DNA from: Pseudactinotalea suaedae
Lineage (GTDB): Bacteria > Actinomycetota > Actinomycetes > Actinomycetales > Beutenbergiaceae
Direction of reading: 5' to 3'
Assembly: GCF_009733815.1 (NCBI RefSeq)
Contig: NZ_WNXY01000001.1
Location: 124,001-188,000, forward strand
Length of the DNA stretch: 64,000 nt
The notes below the pieces were generated by a model. That model did not search any database, was not told the DNA's origin, and saw only the letters and a program-made list of their open reading frames with translations. The position numbers and the translations under genes are program-made. Shown one piece after another: positions 41,789 to 52,383 of this stretch (positions are counted from its first letter, which is position 1; each line of letters starts with the position of its first letter).

Positions 41789-43203
41789 TCGCACTCACCC
41801 TCGCCGAGGTCGCCACCATCACCGGGGGCGCGCTCGGTGGCCCCGTCACGGCCGCGGACGGCGTCACCGTCACCTCGGTCGCCATCGACTCCCGGGCCGT
41901 CGTGCCGGGCGGTCTGTTCGTCGCGCTCCCCGGTGAGCACGTCGACGGCCACGACTACCTCGAGGCGGCCGCCGCCGCAGGCGCCGCCGCCGCGCTGGTC
42001 TCCCGCGACCTGCCGCAGGCCCCGCTGCCGTACCTGCGGGTCACGGACAGCGCCGCCGCCCTGGCCGACCTGGCCCGCGACGTGCTGAGCCGGTTGCGCG
42101 CGGCGGGCGACGTCGTCGTCGTCGGGATCACCGGCTCGGTCGGCAAGACCACCACGAAAGACCTGCTGGCCGAGCTGCTCAGCCCACTGGGCGGGCTCGT
42201 CGCGCCGGTGGCGTCCTTCAACAACGAGATCGGGCTGCCGCTGACCGTGCTGCGCGCCGACCACGACACCCGCGTGCTGGTCCTGGAGATGGGCGCCGAC
42301 GCCCCCGGGAACCTCACCTTCCTGACCTCGGTCGCGCCGCCCGACATCGCGGTCGAGCTGATCGTCGGCCATGCCCACCTCGGCGGCTTCGGCTCGATCG
42401 AGGGCGTCGCGACGGCGAAGGCCGAGCTGGTGCAGGGTCTCGTCCCGGGTGGTCTGGCCGTCCTCAACGCCGACGACGCTCGCGTGCTCGGCATGGCGCG
42501 CCTCGCCGAGAACGTGCTCACCTTCGGTCGCTCCGAGTCGGCCCAGGTCCGGGCGGTCGACGTCAGCACCGGTCCCGACGGCCACGCCGAGCTCACCCTG
42601 GTCACGGCCCAGGGGCGGCAGCGCGTCCGCCTCGCCCTCACGGGCGACCACCACGTCACGAACGCGCTCGCCGCCGCCGCCGTCGCGCTGCACCTCGGAC
42701 GACCGCTCGAGGAGGTCGCGGCGACGCTGGCGTCCGTAGGACCGAGCAGCCCGCACCGGATGCAGGTGACCGACACCCCGGGAGGCGTCCGTGTCATCGA
42801 CGACGCGTACAACGCCAACCCGACCTCGATGCGGGCCGCGCTGGCCGCGCTGGCGTCGATGACCACGACCGGGCGCCGCGGCGTCGCCGTGATCGGCGAG
42901 ATGCTCGAGCTCGGACCCGAGTCGGCCCGCGAGCACGCCGAGATCGGGCGATACGCGCGCGAGCTGGGCATCGCCGAGGTCGTCGTCGTGGGGGAGGAGG
43001 CGCAACCGGCGCTGGACGAGGTGCTCGCGGGCGGCGGCAGCGCCGTCTACGCCGAGAACGTCGACGAGGCGCGCGCGCTGCTGACGACCCTGCTGCGCCC
43101 CGGCGACGTCGTCCTCGTCAAGGCCTCCAACGGCACCGGCCTGTACCGGCTGAGCGACGCTCTCACCAGCCCTGCCTGGCCTGACCTGGTGGGTGCCGAG
43201 TGA
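41785..43203 (+). CDS. murF: UDP-MurNAc-tripeptide--D-Ala-D-Ala ligase MurF
   Basis: 472 residues. Full three-domain Mur ligase: N-terminal substrate domain ([27 protein letters not shown] in part), P-loop [13 protein letters not shown] at about 113-125, [21 protein letters not shown], the [18 protein letters not shown] region, and [12 protein letters not shown] in the C-terminal domain. Adds D-Ala-D-Ala to the tripeptide precursor in the cytosol. ATG 41785 overlaps the MurE-like stop, and its stop overlaps the mraY GTG. Confidence 0.97.
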   Translation: MIALTLAEVATITGGALGGPVTAADGVTVTSVAIDSRAVVPGGLFVALPGEHVDGHDYLEAAAAAGAAAALVSRDLPQAPLPYLRVTDSAAALADLARDVLSRLRAAGDVVVVGITGSVGKTTTKDLLAELLSPLGGLVAPVASFNNEIGLPLTVLRADHDTRVLVLEMGADAPGNLTFLTSVAPPDIAVELIVGHAHLGGFGSIEGVATAKAELVQGLVPGGLAVLNADDARVLGMARLAENVLTFGRSESAQVRAVDVSTGPDGHAELTLVTAQGRQRVRLALTGDHHVTNALAAAAVALHLGRPLEEVAATLASVGPSSPHRMQVTDTPGGVRVIDDAYNANPTSMRAALAALASMTTTGRRGVAVIGEMLELGPESAREHAEIGRYARELGIAEVVVVGEEAQPALDEVLAGGGSAVYAENVDEARALLTTLLRPGDVVLVKASNGTGLYRLSDALTSPAWPDLVGAE

Positions 43204-44282
43204 TCGCCGTCATCGTCGCGGGAGCCGTCTCGCTCGCGGTCGCGCTGTTCGGGACCCCGCTGTTCATCCGCTTCCTGGTGCGCCGCAACTACGGCCAGTT
43301 CATCCGGCAGGACGGCCCGACCGCGCACTTCACCAAGCGCGGCACGCCCACCATGGGTGGCGTCGTCATCATCGGAGCGACCCTCGTCGGCTACGCCGTG
43401 GCGTACCTGGCGGCCGGGCGCGGGCCCAACGCCTCCGGGCTGCTGCTGCTGTTCCTCATGGTCGGCCTCGGGCTGATCGGGTTCCTCGACGACTTCACCA
43501 AGATCACCCGGCAGCGCTCGCTGGGCCTGTCGCCGCTGGCGAAGATCATCGGCCAGGGAGCGGTGGGCATCACGTTCTCGGTGCTGGCGCTGCAGTTCCC
43601 GAACGAGGGTTTCCGCACCCCGGCCAGCACGCACATCTCCTTCATCCGCGACCTCGGCATCGACCTGGCCTTCGCGGGTGTCGCCGTGGGTCTGGTGCTG
43701 TTCGTGATCTGGTCGAACTTCCTCATCACCGCCTGGTCGAACGCCGTCAACCTGGCCGACGGCCTCGACGGGCTGGCGACCGGCATGAGCGCCCTGGTCT
43801 TCGGGGCCTACGTGATCCTGACGATCTGGCAGTCGAACCAGAGCTGCCAGGTGCTCAGCCAGGCGGGACCGTCCTGCTACGAGGTCCGTGACCCGCAGGA
43901 CCTCTCGATCGTCGCGGCCGCCATCGTGGGCTCGTGCATCGGGTTCCTCTGGTGGAACGCCTCGCCGGCGAAGATCTTCATGGGCGACACCGGGGCGCTG
44001 GCGCTCGGTGGCGCCCTCGCGGGCCTCACCATCCTCACCCGGACCGAGATCCTCGGGGCCATCATCGGTGGCATGTTCGTGCTGGTGATCCTCTCGGACG
44101 TGATCCAGATCGGGTGGTTCAAGATGACCGGCAAACGCGTGTTCAAGATGGCGCCGCTGCACCACCACTTCGAGCTGATGGGCTGGGGCGAGGTCACCAT
44201 CGTCGTGCGGTTCTGGGTGATCCAGGTGCTGTTCGTCGCCGTCGGGCTCGCGCTGTTCTACGCCGAGTGGATCGCCCAGTGA
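43200..44282 (+). CDS. mraY: Phospho-MurNAc-pentapeptide translocase MraY
   Basis: 360 residues, about ten membrane spans. Motifs [33 protein letters not shown] with the catalytic Asp pair, [15 protein letters not shown] and the Mg-binding [11 protein letters not shown], ending with the [12 protein letters not shown] loop. Makes lipid I at the inner face of the membrane. GTG 43200 overlaps the murF stop; stop overlaps murD. Confidence 0.98.
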   Translation: MIAVIVAGAVSLAVALFGTPLFIRFLVRRNYGQFIRQDGPTAHFTKRGTPTMGGVVIIGATLVGYAVAYLAAGRGPNASGLLLLFLMVGLGLIGFLDDFTKITRQRSLGLSPLAKIIGQGAVGITFSVLALQFPNEGFRTPASTHISFIRDLGIDLAFAGVAVGLVLFVIWSNFLITAWSNAVNLADGLDGLATGMSALVFGAYVILTIWQSNQSCQVLSQAGPSCYEVRDPQDLSIVAAAIVGSCIGFLWWNASPAKIFMGDTGALALGGALAGLTILTRTEILGAIIGGMFVLVILSDVIQIGWFKMTGKRVFKMAPLHHHFELMGWGEVTIVVRFWVIQVLFVAVGLALFYAEWIAQ

Positions 44283-45766
44283 GCTCCGCGGAGCAGGACG
44301 TGCAGCAGATCGACGCGCTCGCCGGGGTGCGGGTGGTCGTCGTCGGGCTCGGCGCCTCCGGTCGCGCCGCCGCCACCGTGCTGCACGAGGTCGGCGCCCG
44401 CGTCACCGTCGCCGTCCCCGACGCCGGCGAGGCCGAGGGTGCGGACCTGCCCCGCGGCGTGGACATCGTGGCTGACGCGGACGCCGAGAGGCTGGCGGAG
44501 AAGGTCGGCGACCGCACCCCGGCGGTGCTCGTGGCCTCACCCGGGGTGCCGCCGCACAACGCGGTGCTCACCCGTGCGCTCGGCTCCGGGGCCGAGGTGT
44601 GGAGCGAGATCGAGCTCGCGTGGCGGATCGACCGCGCCGCCACGCAGTGGCTGACGCTGACCGGGACCAACGGCAAGACCACGACGGTGGGCATGCTCGC
44701 CTCCCAGCTCGCCGCGGCCGGGTGGCACGCGCCCGCCGTCGGCAACGTGGGGACCCCGGTCTCGACGACGGTGCTCAACGCGCGCTCGGGTGGTCGGGCG
44801 CTCGACGGGCTCGCCGTCGAGCTCTCGAGCTTCCAGCTGCACTTCACCCACTCGGTCTCGCCGCTGGCGAGCGCGTGCCTCAACTTCACCGACGACCACC
44901 TCGACTGGCACGGCACCGCCCAGGCGTACTGGGACGACAAGGCGCGCGTGTACCAGCGCAGCCGCGTCGCGTGCGTCTACAACAGCGCCGACGAGAAGAC
45001 CCTGCGCATGGTCGAGGCCGCCGAGGTGCGCGAGGGTGCGCGGGCGGTCGGGTTCACGCTGCAGGCCCCGCGGGTGGCCGAGCTGGGCCTGGTCGAGTCG
45101 CACCTCGTGGACCGCGCCTTCATCGACAACAGGCAGACGCACGGGCAGGTCGTCGCCGAGCTGGCGGACCTCGCGCACCTGGCACCGGGCGGCGGGTCCG
45201 GTGCGGTGCCTCCGCACGTGGTCAGCAACGCCCTCGCCGCCGCGGCGATGGCCCGCGCCGCAGGCCTGGCGCCCGAGCACGTCGCGTACGGGCTGCGCAC
45301 CTACGAGGGCGGGGCGCACCGTATCCAGCACGTCGCGGACGTCGACGGCGTGAGCTACGTCGACGACTCCAAGGCCACGAACGCGCACGCCGCCTCGGCC
45401 TCGCTCGCCTCGGTCGAACCCGGACGCGGCGTGTGGATCGCCGGTGGGCTCGCCAAGGGCGCCCGGTTCGAGGACCTGGTCAGCGAGCGCGTGGACCGGC
45501 TCCGCGCCGTCGTCGTGATCGGTGTCGACGCCGAGGCGATGCTGGAGGCGCTGGCACGACACGCGGCGCACATCCCGCACGTTCGGATCGAGCCGGGCGA
45601 GCATGAGGTGATGACCGCCGCCGTCTCCGCTGCCGCGCGCCTGGCACAGCCGGGCGACGTCGTGCTGCTCGCGCCGGCGTCCGCCTCGATGGACCAGTTC
45701 AGCTCCTACGCCCACCGGGGCGAGGCGTTCGCGGACGCCGTCCGCGCCCTCGCTCGACGCGGATGA
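44279..45766 (+). CDS. murD: UDP-MurNAc-L-alanine--D-glutamate ligase MurD
   Basis: 495 residues. N-terminal [18 protein letters not shown]-loop [13 protein letters not shown] at about 131-143, [19 protein letters not shown] and the C-terminal [12 protein letters not shown]. Adds D-Glu to UDP-MurNAc-L-Ala. GTG 44279 chosen because it overlaps the mraY stop and no better start exists. Length is slightly above the family's usual 440-460 because of loops near 290 and 320. Confidence 0.97.
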   Translation: MSSAEQDVQQIDALAGVRVVVVGLGASGRAAATVLHEVGARVTVAVPDAGEAEGADLPRGVDIVADADAERLAEKVGDRTPAVLVASPGVPPHNAVLTRALGSGAEVWSEIELAWRIDRAATQWLTLTGTNGKTTTVGMLASQLAAAGWHAPAVGNVGTPVSTTVLNARSGGRALDGLAVELSSFQLHFTHSVSPLASACLNFTDDHLDWHGTAQAYWDDKARVYQRSRVACVYNSADEKTLRMVEAAEVREGARAVGFTLQAPRVAELGLVESHLVDRAFIDNRQTHGQVVAELADLAHLAPGGGSGAVPPHVVSNALAAAAMARAAGLAPEHVAYGLRTYEGGAHRIQHVADVDGVSYVDDSKATNAHAASASLASVEPGRGVWIAGGLAKGARFEDLVSERVDRLRAVVVIGVDAEAMLEALARHAAHIPHVRIEPGEHEVMTAAVSAAARLAQPGDVVLLAPASASMDQFSSYAHRGEAFADAVRALARRG

Positions 45767-47085
45767 CCGCGGTCGGCGTCGGGGCGCGGCGCCGCACCGG
45801 CGCGACGTCGACCTCCCGCTCGACCGCGACGAGGCGGCGCAAGCAGACCGAGACGTCACGGTTCGCGGAGTGGCGCACGGCGGCCTGGGCGTCCCCGACC
45901 ACGAGCTACTACCTGATCGGCGGGGCGGGACTGCTGCTGCTCCTGCTCGGGCTGGTGATGGTGCTCTCGGCGTCGATGGTGGACTCGCTGAACAAGAGCG
46001 GCGGCGCCACGCCCTTCACCGACTTCCTCGACCAGCTCACCTTCGCGGCGATCGGGGTGCCGCTGGCGCTGGTCGCCTCGCGCTTCAAGCCGGAGTGGTT
46101 CCGCAAGCTCGCCTGGCTGATCCTCGCCGGCGCGCTCGGCATGCAGGCGCTGCTGTTCATCCCCTCGCTCGCGGTGCGCGTGGGCGGCAACACCAACTGG
46201 GTCAGCCTGCCCGGCATCGGCACGTTCCAGCCCAGCGAGTTCGCCAAGCTCGGCCTCGCGATCTGGCTCGGCGCGGTGCTCGCGACCAAGGGCGACCTGC
46301 TGCGGCAGTGGCGCCACGCCCTGGTCCCCGGGGTACTGGTCGCGGGCGCGTTCCTGGGCCTGGTGCTCTACGGGCACGACCTCGGCACCGCGCTCATCCT
46401 GATGGCGCTGGTCGCGGGTGCGCTGTGGGTGGCCGGGGTGCCGGCCTCGTTGTTCGTGCTGCTCAGCTCGTTCGCCGCCGCTGCGGCGGGGTTCCTCGTG
46501 TTCTCCTCACGGAACCGGCGGGAACGGATCATGCAGTTCCTCGGGCTCGGCCAGGACTCGCACGCGGTCGACTCCTTCCAGCCCGACCGCGCCCTCGAGG
46601 CGCTCGGCTCGGGCGGCCTGTCCGGTGTGGGGCTCGGCGCCTCCCGGATCAAGTGGCGCGGGCTCCCGGCCGCGCAGGACGACTACATCTTCGCGATCAT
46701 CGGCGAGGAGCTCGGGCTGCTCGGCACGCTGCTGGTCATCCTGCTGTTCGTCGCCCTCGCGATCGGGATCACCCGCGTGGTCAAGCGCCACCCCGACCGG
46801 TTCGTCAAGATCACCGCGGCCGCGCTCGGCGCCTGGATCGTGGGGCAGGCCTTCGTCAACATCGGCGTGGTCATCGGGGTGCTGCCGGTCATCGGCGTCC
46901 CGTTGCCGCTGCTGTCCGCCGGTGGTTCCTCGCTGATCACGACGCTCGCCGCGCTCGGCATCCTGCTGGCGTTCGCGCGCTCCGAGCCGGGGGCGCGGGA
47001 GGCGTTCGCCGCGCGCCGGGGCTCGGTGCGTCGTTCGCTCGCCGTGCTGGCGCCGCAGCTGCGCCGTTCTCGTGCCCGTGGCTGA
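45763..47085 (+). CDS. ftsW: SEDS peptidoglycan polymerase FtsW
   Basis: 440 residues. A basic N-terminus of about 45 residues then ten membrane spans. SEDS marks: VMVLSASMVDSL, GGNTNWVSLPGIGTFQPSEFAKL, the catalytic-loop HDLGTALILMALVAGALW and IGEELGLLG, ending in GVPLPLLSAGGSSLITTLAALG. Polymerises lipid II at the septum with FtsI. The start overlaps murD by 4 bp; the 3' end overlaps murG by 14 bp. Position before murG supports FtsW rather than RodA. Confidence 0.95.
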   Translation: MTAVGVGARRRTGATSTSRSTATRRRKQTETSRFAEWRTAAWASPTTSYYLIGGAGLLLLLLGLVMVLSASMVDSLNKSGGATPFTDFLDQLTFAAIGVPLALVASRFKPEWFRKLAWLILAGALGMQALLFIPSLAVRVGGNTNWVSLPGIGTFQPSEFAKLGLAIWLGAVLATKGDLLRQWRHALVPGVLVAGAFLGLVLYGHDLGTALILMALVAGALWVAGVPASLFVLLSSFAAAAAGFLVFSSRNRRERIMQFLGLGQDSHAVDSFQPDRALEALGSGGLSGVGLGASRIKWRGLPAAQDDYIFAIIGEELGLLGTLLVILLFVALAIGITRVVKRHPDRFVKITAAALGAWIVGQAFVNIGVVIGVLPVIGVPLPLLSAGGSSLITTLAALGILLAFARSEPGAREAFAARRGSVRRSLAVLAPQLRRSRARG

Positions 47086-48235
47086 GCCGAGGATCGTCCT
47101 GGCCGGGGGCGGGACCGCCGGGCACGTCAACCCGCTGCTGGCGCTGGCGGAGGAGCTCCGCAGGCGGCACCCCGGCGGCCGGCTGCTCGCCCTGGGCACC
47201 GCGACCGGGCTGGAGGCCGAGCTGATCCCCGCCGCGGGCATCGAGCTCGCCGAGCTGCCGCGGGTACCGCTGCCGCGCCGCCCCTCGATGGACGTGCTGC
47301 GGTTCCCGGGACGCTGGCGCCGCGCCGTCGCCGCGGCGGAGGCGGCGATCTCCGGCACCGGGGGCGAGGGCAAGGCCGACGCGGTCGTCGGGTTCGGCGG
47401 CTACGTCGCGACACCCGCCTACATCGCCGCCCGGCGCGCAGGGGTCCCGGTCGTCGTGCACGAGCAGAACGCCCGCCCCGGGCTCGCCAACAGGCTCGGT
47501 GCGCGGTTCGCGAGCGCCGTCGCCGTCACGTTCGCCGGCACCAAGCTCCCCGGTGCCACCGTGGTGGGGCTGCCGCTGCGCTCGGCGATCGCCGATCTCG
47601 TCGCCGCCCGCGCGGCCGACCCGGCCGCAGCACGGCGGAACGGTGCCGCCGCACTGAACCTCGACCCCGATCGACCGGTGCTGCTGGTGACCGGTGGTTC
47701 GCTCGGCGCGGCACGGATCAACGGCTCGCTGGCCGCTGCTGCGGTCGACCTGCTCGCGACGGGCGCCCAGGTGCTGCACCTGGCCGGCGCCGGCAAGGAC
47801 GACGACACCCGCCGAGCGGTGCACGAGGTCACCGCGGCGGCCGGCGTGGCCGCCGACGACTATCGCGTGCTCAGCTACCTCGACGACATGCAGCACGGCC
47901 TGGCCTGTGCCGACCTCGTCGTGGGCCGCGCGGGCGCCGGGACCGTGTGCGAGCTCGCGGCGCTCGGGATCCCGGCCGTGTACGTGCCGCTGCCGATCGG
48001 CAACGGCGAGCAGCGGCTGAACGCGAGCGGCGTGGTGTCCGCAGGTGGCGGCGTGCTGGTGGCCGATGCCGACCTCACCCCGGAGTGGGTGCGGCAGCAC
48101 GTCGCACCGCTGCTGTCCGACACCGCTCGGCTCCGCGCGATGGGGCAACGGGCGTCCGCCGTCGGCGTGCGTGACGGCGCGGCCCGTCTCGCCGACCTCG
48201 TCGAGCGCGTGATCGCGACCGGGAACCGGTTGTGA
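47072..48235 (+). CDS. murG: UDP-GlcNAc:lipid I N-acetylglucosaminyltransferase MurG
   Basis: 387 residues. GT-B fold: VLAGGGTAGHVNPLLALA (the GGTxGH nucleotide/lipid loop), FGGYVATPAYIAARRAGVPVVVHEQNARPG in part, LLVTGGSLGAARIN, and VVGRAGAGTVCELAALGIPAVYVPLP in part, which binds UDP-GlcNAc. Makes lipid II. GTG 47072 or GTG 47078; both overlap the ftsW end. About 25 residues longer than E. coli MurG. Confidence 0.97.
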   Translation: MPVAEPRIVLAGGGTAGHVNPLLALAEELRRRHPGGRLLALGTATGLEAELIPAAGIELAELPRVPLPRRPSMDVLRFPGRWRRAVAAAEAAISGTGGEGKADAVVGFGGYVATPAYIAARRAGVPVVVHEQNARPGLANRLGARFASAVAVTFAGTKLPGATVVGLPLRSAIADLVAARAADPAAARRNGAAALNLDPDRPVLLVTGGSLGAARINGSLAAAAVDLLATGAQVLHLAGAGKDDDTRRAVHEVTAAAGVAADDYRVLSYLDDMQHGLACADLVVGRAGAGTVCELAALGIPAVYVPLPIGNGEQRLNASGVVSAGGGVLVADADLTPEWVRQHVAPLLSDTARLRAMGQRASAVGVRDGAARLADLVERVIATGNRL

Positions 48236-49644
48236 GCGAGGCACCAGCCTCGTCCGGTCGCGTCCACTTCGTCGGTATCGGCGGGGCGGGGATGTCGGTC
48301 GTGGCCGAGCTCGTGCTGGCCCGCGGCGCAGCGGTCAGCGGCTCGGACGCACGCGAGTCGGCCAACCTGGCGCGGCTGCGCGGGCTCGGGGCGCGGATCT
48401 GGGTCGGTCACGACGCGCAGCACGTCGACGGCGCGGCGCAGGTCGTCGTGACCAGTGCCGTGCGCGAGGACAACCCCGAGGTCGCGGCCGCGCGGGCGGC
48501 CGGCATCGAGGTGATCCACCGGTCGACGGCGCTCGCGCAGGCCGCGACCGGGCTCGACGTCGTCGCGGTCGCCGGTGCGCACGGCAAGACCACCACCTCG
48601 GCGATGCTCGCGGTCGCGCTGCAGGCCGCGGGTGCCGACCCCTCGTTCGCGATCGGCGGCACCGTGCTCGCGCTCGGCACCGGGGCGCACCTCGGCGGCG
48701 GCCGCGCGTTCGTGGCCGAGGCGGACGAGTCCGACGGCTCGTTCCTGCGGTACGCCCCCCGCATCGGCGTGGTGACGAACATCGAGCCCGACCACCTCGA
48801 CCACTACGGCACGGCGGCGGCCTTCGAGGCGGCGTTCGTCGAGTTCGCGGGCACGATCCGCAGCGGCGGGCTGCTGGTCGCGTGCGCCGACGACCCGGGC
48901 TCGGCGCGGCTCGCCGCCAGCGCTCGTGCTGCAGGTGTCCGCGTGCAGACCTACGGCACCAGCGCCGACGCCGACGTGCGGATCGAGATCGGCGACCTCG
49001 GACCCGCGGGGTCGGTCGCGACCCTGCGCAGCGTCGCTGCGCCTGCGGACACCGCCGGCGAGCCGCAACCGGTCGTGCTCACGCTGGCGGTGCCCGGGGA
49101 GCACAACGTGCGCAACGCGGCTGCCGCCTGGTGCGCCGGCGTCGAGCTCGGCGTCGACGCCGCCCTGATGGCGCAGGCGCTCGGCACGTTCGAGGGCACC
49201 GCCCGCCGGTTCCAGGACCGTGGCACCGTGGCGGGCGTGCGCGTCGTCGACGACTACGCGCACAACCCCACCAAGGTCGCGGCGGCGGTCGCGACCGGGC
49301 GCCGGGCCGCGGGGGAGGGCAGGCTCGTGGTGCTGTTCCAGCCGCACCTGTACTCGCGCACCCTCGACTTCGCGGCGGAGTTCGCCGAGGGGCTCGTCGA
49401 CGCCGACGAGGTGGTGCTGACCGCGATCTACGGGGCGCGGGAGCAACCGCGGCCCGGTGTGACCTCGGCGCTGATCACCGACCGGCTGCCCGGTTCGCGG
49501 TACGAGCCCGACCGGCTCGAGGCGGCGCGCACGGTCGCCGCGCTCGCCCGGCCCGGTGACCTCGTCATGACGATCGGTGCCGGCGACGTCACCGAGCTCG
49601 CCGACGTGATCATGGCTGCCCTCGAGGAGAGGGCGCGCGGATGA
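48232..49644 (+). CDS. murC: UDP-N-acetylmuramate--L-alanine ligase MurC
   Basis: 470 residues. HFVGIGGAGMSVVAELVL at the N-terminus, P-loop VAGAHGKTTTSAML, EADESDGSFL, TNIEPDHLDHYGT and DDYAHNPTKVAAAVATGRR, all typical of MurC. Adds L-Ala to UDP-MurNAc, the first step of the stem peptide. GTG 48232 overlaps the murG stop; its stop overlaps ftsQ. Confidence 0.97.
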   Translation: MSEAPASSGRVHFVGIGGAGMSVVAELVLARGAAVSGSDARESANLARLRGLGARIWVGHDAQHVDGAAQVVVTSAVREDNPEVAAARAAGIEVIHRSTALAQAATGLDVVAVAGAHGKTTTSAMLAVALQAAGADPSFAIGGTVLALGTGAHLGGGRAFVAEADESDGSFLRYAPRIGVVTNIEPDHLDHYGTAAAFEAAFVEFAGTIRSGGLLVACADDPGSARLAASARAAGVRVQTYGTSADADVRIEIGDLGPAGSVATLRSVAAPADTAGEPQPVVLTLAVPGEHNVRNAAAAWCAGVELGVDAALMAQALGTFEGTARRFQDRGTVAGVRVVDDYAHNPTKVAAAVATGRRAAGEGRLVVLFQPHLYSRTLDFAAEFAEGLVDADEVVLTAIYGAREQPRPGVTSALITDRLPGSRYEPDRLEAARTVAALARPGDLVMTIGAGDVTELADVIMAALEERARG

Positions 49645-50411
49645 CGGACCGTCAGCGGGATCCCGAGGGCGACGAGCCCCGGGTGATCAGCGGGCTGACC
49701 GATCGGCTGGCGGAGCGGCAGCGTGCACGCCGCCGGCTGCGGATCCGCGCGATCGTCGCCGCGGCGGTGGCCGTCGTGCTGATCGCGGCGGCCGGCTACG
49801 TGCTGCTGGTCTCCCCGGTCGTCGCGCTGCGCGTGGAGGACGTGCAGGTGAGCGGGACGACCGAGATCGCCAGCACCGAGGAGGTGCTCGCCGTCGTCGC
49901 CCCGTACGAGGGGCAGCCGCTGCTGCGGCTCGACGCACCCGCCCTGCGCCAGGACCTGCTGGGTGTCGTCGGCGTGCGCGAGGTCACCGTGGAGCGGGAC
50001 TTCCCGCACGGGCTGGTGATCACCGTGGAACCCCGGGTGCCGGTCGCGAGCGTGCAGGCCGAGGATGGCTACGTGCTCCTGGACGCCGAGGGCACCGAGC
50101 TGACGAGCACCGCCGAGGCTCCCGACGGCGTGCCGGTCGTCGAGGTGCCGGTGGGCACCGACGTCACCGCCGACGCGCTCACCGCGGTGCTCGAGGTGAT
50201 GGCCTCGCTGCCCACGACCATCCTGGAGCAGGTCGCCTCGGCCTCGGCCTCGACGGCGCACGAGGTCGAGTTCGTGCTCGAGGACGGCGCACGCGTGATC
50301 TGGGGGAGCGCGGAGGAGAACGAGCTCAAGGCCGCGGTGCTCGAGAGCCTGCTGCAGGTCCAGGCCGAGCTGTACGACGTCTCCGCCCCGCTCAGCCCCA
50401 TCACGCGCTGA
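49641..50411 (+). CDS. ftsQ: Cell division protein FtsQ/DivIB
   Basis: 256 residues. Basic cytosolic N-terminus (LAERQRARRRLRIR), one membrane span at about 36-56, then an external POTRA domain starting LRVEDVQVSGTTEIASTEEVLAV, with RQDLLGVVGVREVTVERDFPHGLVITVEPRVPV (in part) as its most conserved piece. Scaffold of the divisome with FtsL. Last gene of the overlapping run; a 141-bp gap with promoter-like sequence separates it from ftsZ. Confidence 0.93.
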   Translation: MTDRQRDPEGDEPRVISGLTDRLAERQRARRRLRIRAIVAAAVAVVLIAAAGYVLLVSPVVALRVEDVQVSGTTEIASTEEVLAVVAPYEGQPLLRLDAPALRQDLLGVVGVREVTVERDFPHGLVITVEPRVPVASVQAEDGYVLLDAEGTELTSTAEAPDGVPVVEVPVGTDVTADALTAVLEVMASLPTTILEQVASASASTAHEVEFVLEDGARVIWGSAEENELKAAVLESLLQVQAELYDVSAPLSPITR

Positions 50412-50507
50412 CGCCGAGCACGATCTGGGTGACCGGCGCGCGACACGCCCGGCGCGGTCGTTGTCTGATGCTGGTCCCGCACCTACCGTCAACGCGATCA
50501 GAAATGA

Positions 50508-50546
50508 CATAACTCTCACCCTCAGGTTGAGGTTGAAGGTTGAGAG
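50508..50546 (+). promoter_or_regulatory. ftsZ leader with GGTTGA repeats and inverted repeat
   Basis: CATAAC (50508-50513) may be a -10. CTCTCA (50513-50518) pairs with TGAGAG (50541-50546), and three GGTTGA copies (50525, 50531, 50538) lie between. The repeats end 7 nt before ATG 50553 and include the likely ribosome binding site GAGAG. Confidence 0.5.
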
Positions 50547-50552
50547 ATCGAG

Positions 50553-51791
50553 ATGTCCGAGCAGGAACCGGCGAGAGGGACAGACGTGGCGGCACCCCAG
50601 AACTACCTGGCGGTCATCAAGGTGGTCGGCATCGGCGGCGGCGGAGTGAACGCCGTCAACCGCATGATCGACGTCGGTTTGAAGGGCGTGGAGTTCATCG
50701 CCGTCAACACCGACGCACAAGCGCTGCTGATGAGCGACGCCGACGTCAAGCTCGACGTCGGTCGTGAGCTCACCCGTGGGCTCGGCGCGGGCGCGGACCC
50801 CGAGGTCGGCAAGAAGGCCGCGGAGGACCACTCCGAGGAGATCGAAGAGGTGCTCCGCGGCGCCGACATGGTCTTCGTCACCGCCGGCGAGGGCGGCGGC
50901 ACCGGCACCGGCGGCGCGCCCGTGGTCGCCAAGATCGCGCGCTCGCTCGGCGCCCTGACGATCGGCGTGGTCACGCGGCCGTTCACCTTCGAGGGCCGTC
51001 GCCGCGGCGTGCAGGCCGATGCCGGTATCGACGCGCTGCGCGCCGAGGTCGACACCCTGATCGTGATCCCGAATGACCGGCTGCTCAGCATCAGCGACAG
51101 GAACGTCTCGGTCCTCGACGCGTTCAAGTCGGCCGACCAGGTGCTGCTCTCCGGTGTCCAGGGCATCACCGACCTCATCACCACCCCGGGCCTGATCAAC
51201 CTGGACTTCGCCGACGTCAAGTCCGTCATGCAGGGCGCCGGTTCCGCGCTGATGGGCATCGGTTCGGCGCGCGGCGACGACCGCGCCGTGCAGGCGTCCG
51301 AGCTGGCGATCTCCTCGCCGCTGCTGGAGGCCTCGATCGACGGCGCGCACGGCGTCCTGCTCTCGATCCAGGGCGGCAGCGACCTGGGGCTCTTCGAGAT
51401 CCACGAGGCGGCCCGGCTCGTGCAGGAAGCCGCTCACCCCGAGGCGAACATCATCTTCGGTGCGGTCATCGACGACGCGCTCGGCGACGAGGTGCGGGTC
51501 ACCGTCATCGCGGCGGGCTTCGACAACGCGGCACCCGGCGCCACCAACGGCCCTCGCGGCGCCAGCGCGGGACGGACCGAGCTCCCGACCGGTGCGGTGC
51601 GCACGGCTCCCGCCGTCATCGAGCCGGCGGACGACCCGGTCGTCGAGGACGTCGCCGCGCCGCGCACGGCGGAGACCGAGGCGGTGCCGACCCGGGTCCA
51701 GCAGCCGGTCGAGGTGCCCCCGGTGGTCGAGGAGCAGCCGCGGCGTCGCCCCGCTGCCGACGACCTCGACATCCCCGACTTCCTGAAGTAA
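50553..51791 (+). CDS. ftsZ: Cell division protein FtsZ
   Basis: 412 residues. Tubulin-like GTPase that forms the Z ring. [14 protein letters not shown] near residue 25, the G-box [13 protein letters not shown] at about 110-122, and the T7 loop with [11 protein letters not shown]. After about residue 325 a variable linker rich in Pro, Val and Glu leads to the C-terminal peptide DLDIPDFLK, which binds SepF. ATG 50553. Its own promoter region precedes it. Unlike many actinobacteria, no pgeF or yggS gene follows before sepF. Confidence 0.98.
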   Translation: MSEQEPARGTDVAAPQNYLAVIKVVGIGGGGVNAVNRMIDVGLKGVEFIAVNTDAQALLMSDADVKLDVGRELTRGLGAGADPEVGKKAAEDHSEEIEEVLRGADMVFVTAGEGGGTGTGGAPVVAKIARSLGALTIGVVTRPFTFEGRRRGVQADAGIDALRAEVDTLIVIPNDRLLSISDRNVSVLDAFKSADQVLLSGVQGITDLITTPGLINLDFADVKSVMQGAGSALMGIGSARGDDRAVQASELAISSPLLEASIDGAHGVLLSIQGGSDLGLFEIHEAARLVQEAAHPEANIIFGAVIDDALGDEVRVTVIAAGFDNAAPGATNGPRGASAGRTELPTGAVRTAPAVIEPADDPVVEDVAAPRTAETEAVPTRVQQPVEVPPVVEEQPRRRPAADDLDIPDFLK

Positions 51792-51846
51792 CCGGCTCGG
51801 CGGCGACACGCCGCAGCCGCTGCGGTGAGGCGCCGGACCGCTGGTC

Positions 51847-51852
51847 TAGCGT
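51847..51852 (+). promoter_or_regulatory. Probable -10 element of sepF
   Basis: TAGCGT, 39 nt before ATG 51892. Same hexamer as at recA and divIVA. Confidence 0.4.
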
Positions 51853-51891
51853 GCGAGACACGAGACGTACCGACGTTCATTGGGAGTAGGC

Positions 51892-52371
51892 ATGGCCGGA
51901 GCGCTGCGCAAGACGATGCTGTACCTCGGCCTGTCCGAGGCCGACCGCGAGCAGGAGCGCTCGGAGGAGGTTCAGCACTACGCCGACGAGCCGTCCTACG
52001 AGGACAGCTACGAGGAGGACGAGGAGCCCGCCATGAGCGCCGAGGTGACACCGATCAACCGGGCCGCTGCACGGTTCGACGGCGGTCCGCTGCGTCGGAT
52101 CACCACCGTGCACCCCCGCAACTACAACGACGCCAAGGTCATCGGCGAGGCGTTCCGGTCCGGCACGCCCGTGATCATGAACCTCACCGACATGTCCGAC
52201 GGCGAGGCGAAGCGTCTCGTCGACTTCTCGGCAGGCCTGGTGTTCGGGCTGCGTGGTGCGATCGAGCGGGTCACGAACAAGGTGTTCCTGCTCTCCCCGT
52301 CGACCGTGGAGATCGCCGCGGAGTCCTCGGAGCCCGAGGTCACGCACGCGCGCTTCTTCAACCAGAGCTGA
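51892..52371 (+). CDS. sepF: Cell division protein SepF
   Basis: 159 residues. Short amphipathic membrane-binding N-terminus ([12 protein letters not shown]), an acidic linker ([10 protein letters not shown]), then the globular SepF domain ([39 protein letters not shown]). SepF anchors FtsZ to the membrane in actinobacteria, which lack FtsA. ATG 51892 with GGGAG 7 nt upstream; TTG 51880 is an unlikely alternative. Its partner FtsZ ends 100 bp upstream. Confidence 0.96.
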   Translation: MAGALRKTMLYLGLSEADREQERSEEVQHYADEPSYEDSYEEDEEPAMSAEVTPINRAAARFDGGPLRRITTVHPRNYNDAKVIGEAFRSGTPVIMNLTDMSDGEAKRLVDFSAGLVFGLRGAIERVTNKVFLLSPSTVEIAAESSEPEVTHARFFNQS

Positions 52372-52383
52372 GCCGTATCACCG

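Noticed and set aside
43934-44278. Extension of murD into mraY
   Set aside because: The mraY frame is fully conserved; GTG 44279 overlaps its stop in the pattern of the neighbouring genes.
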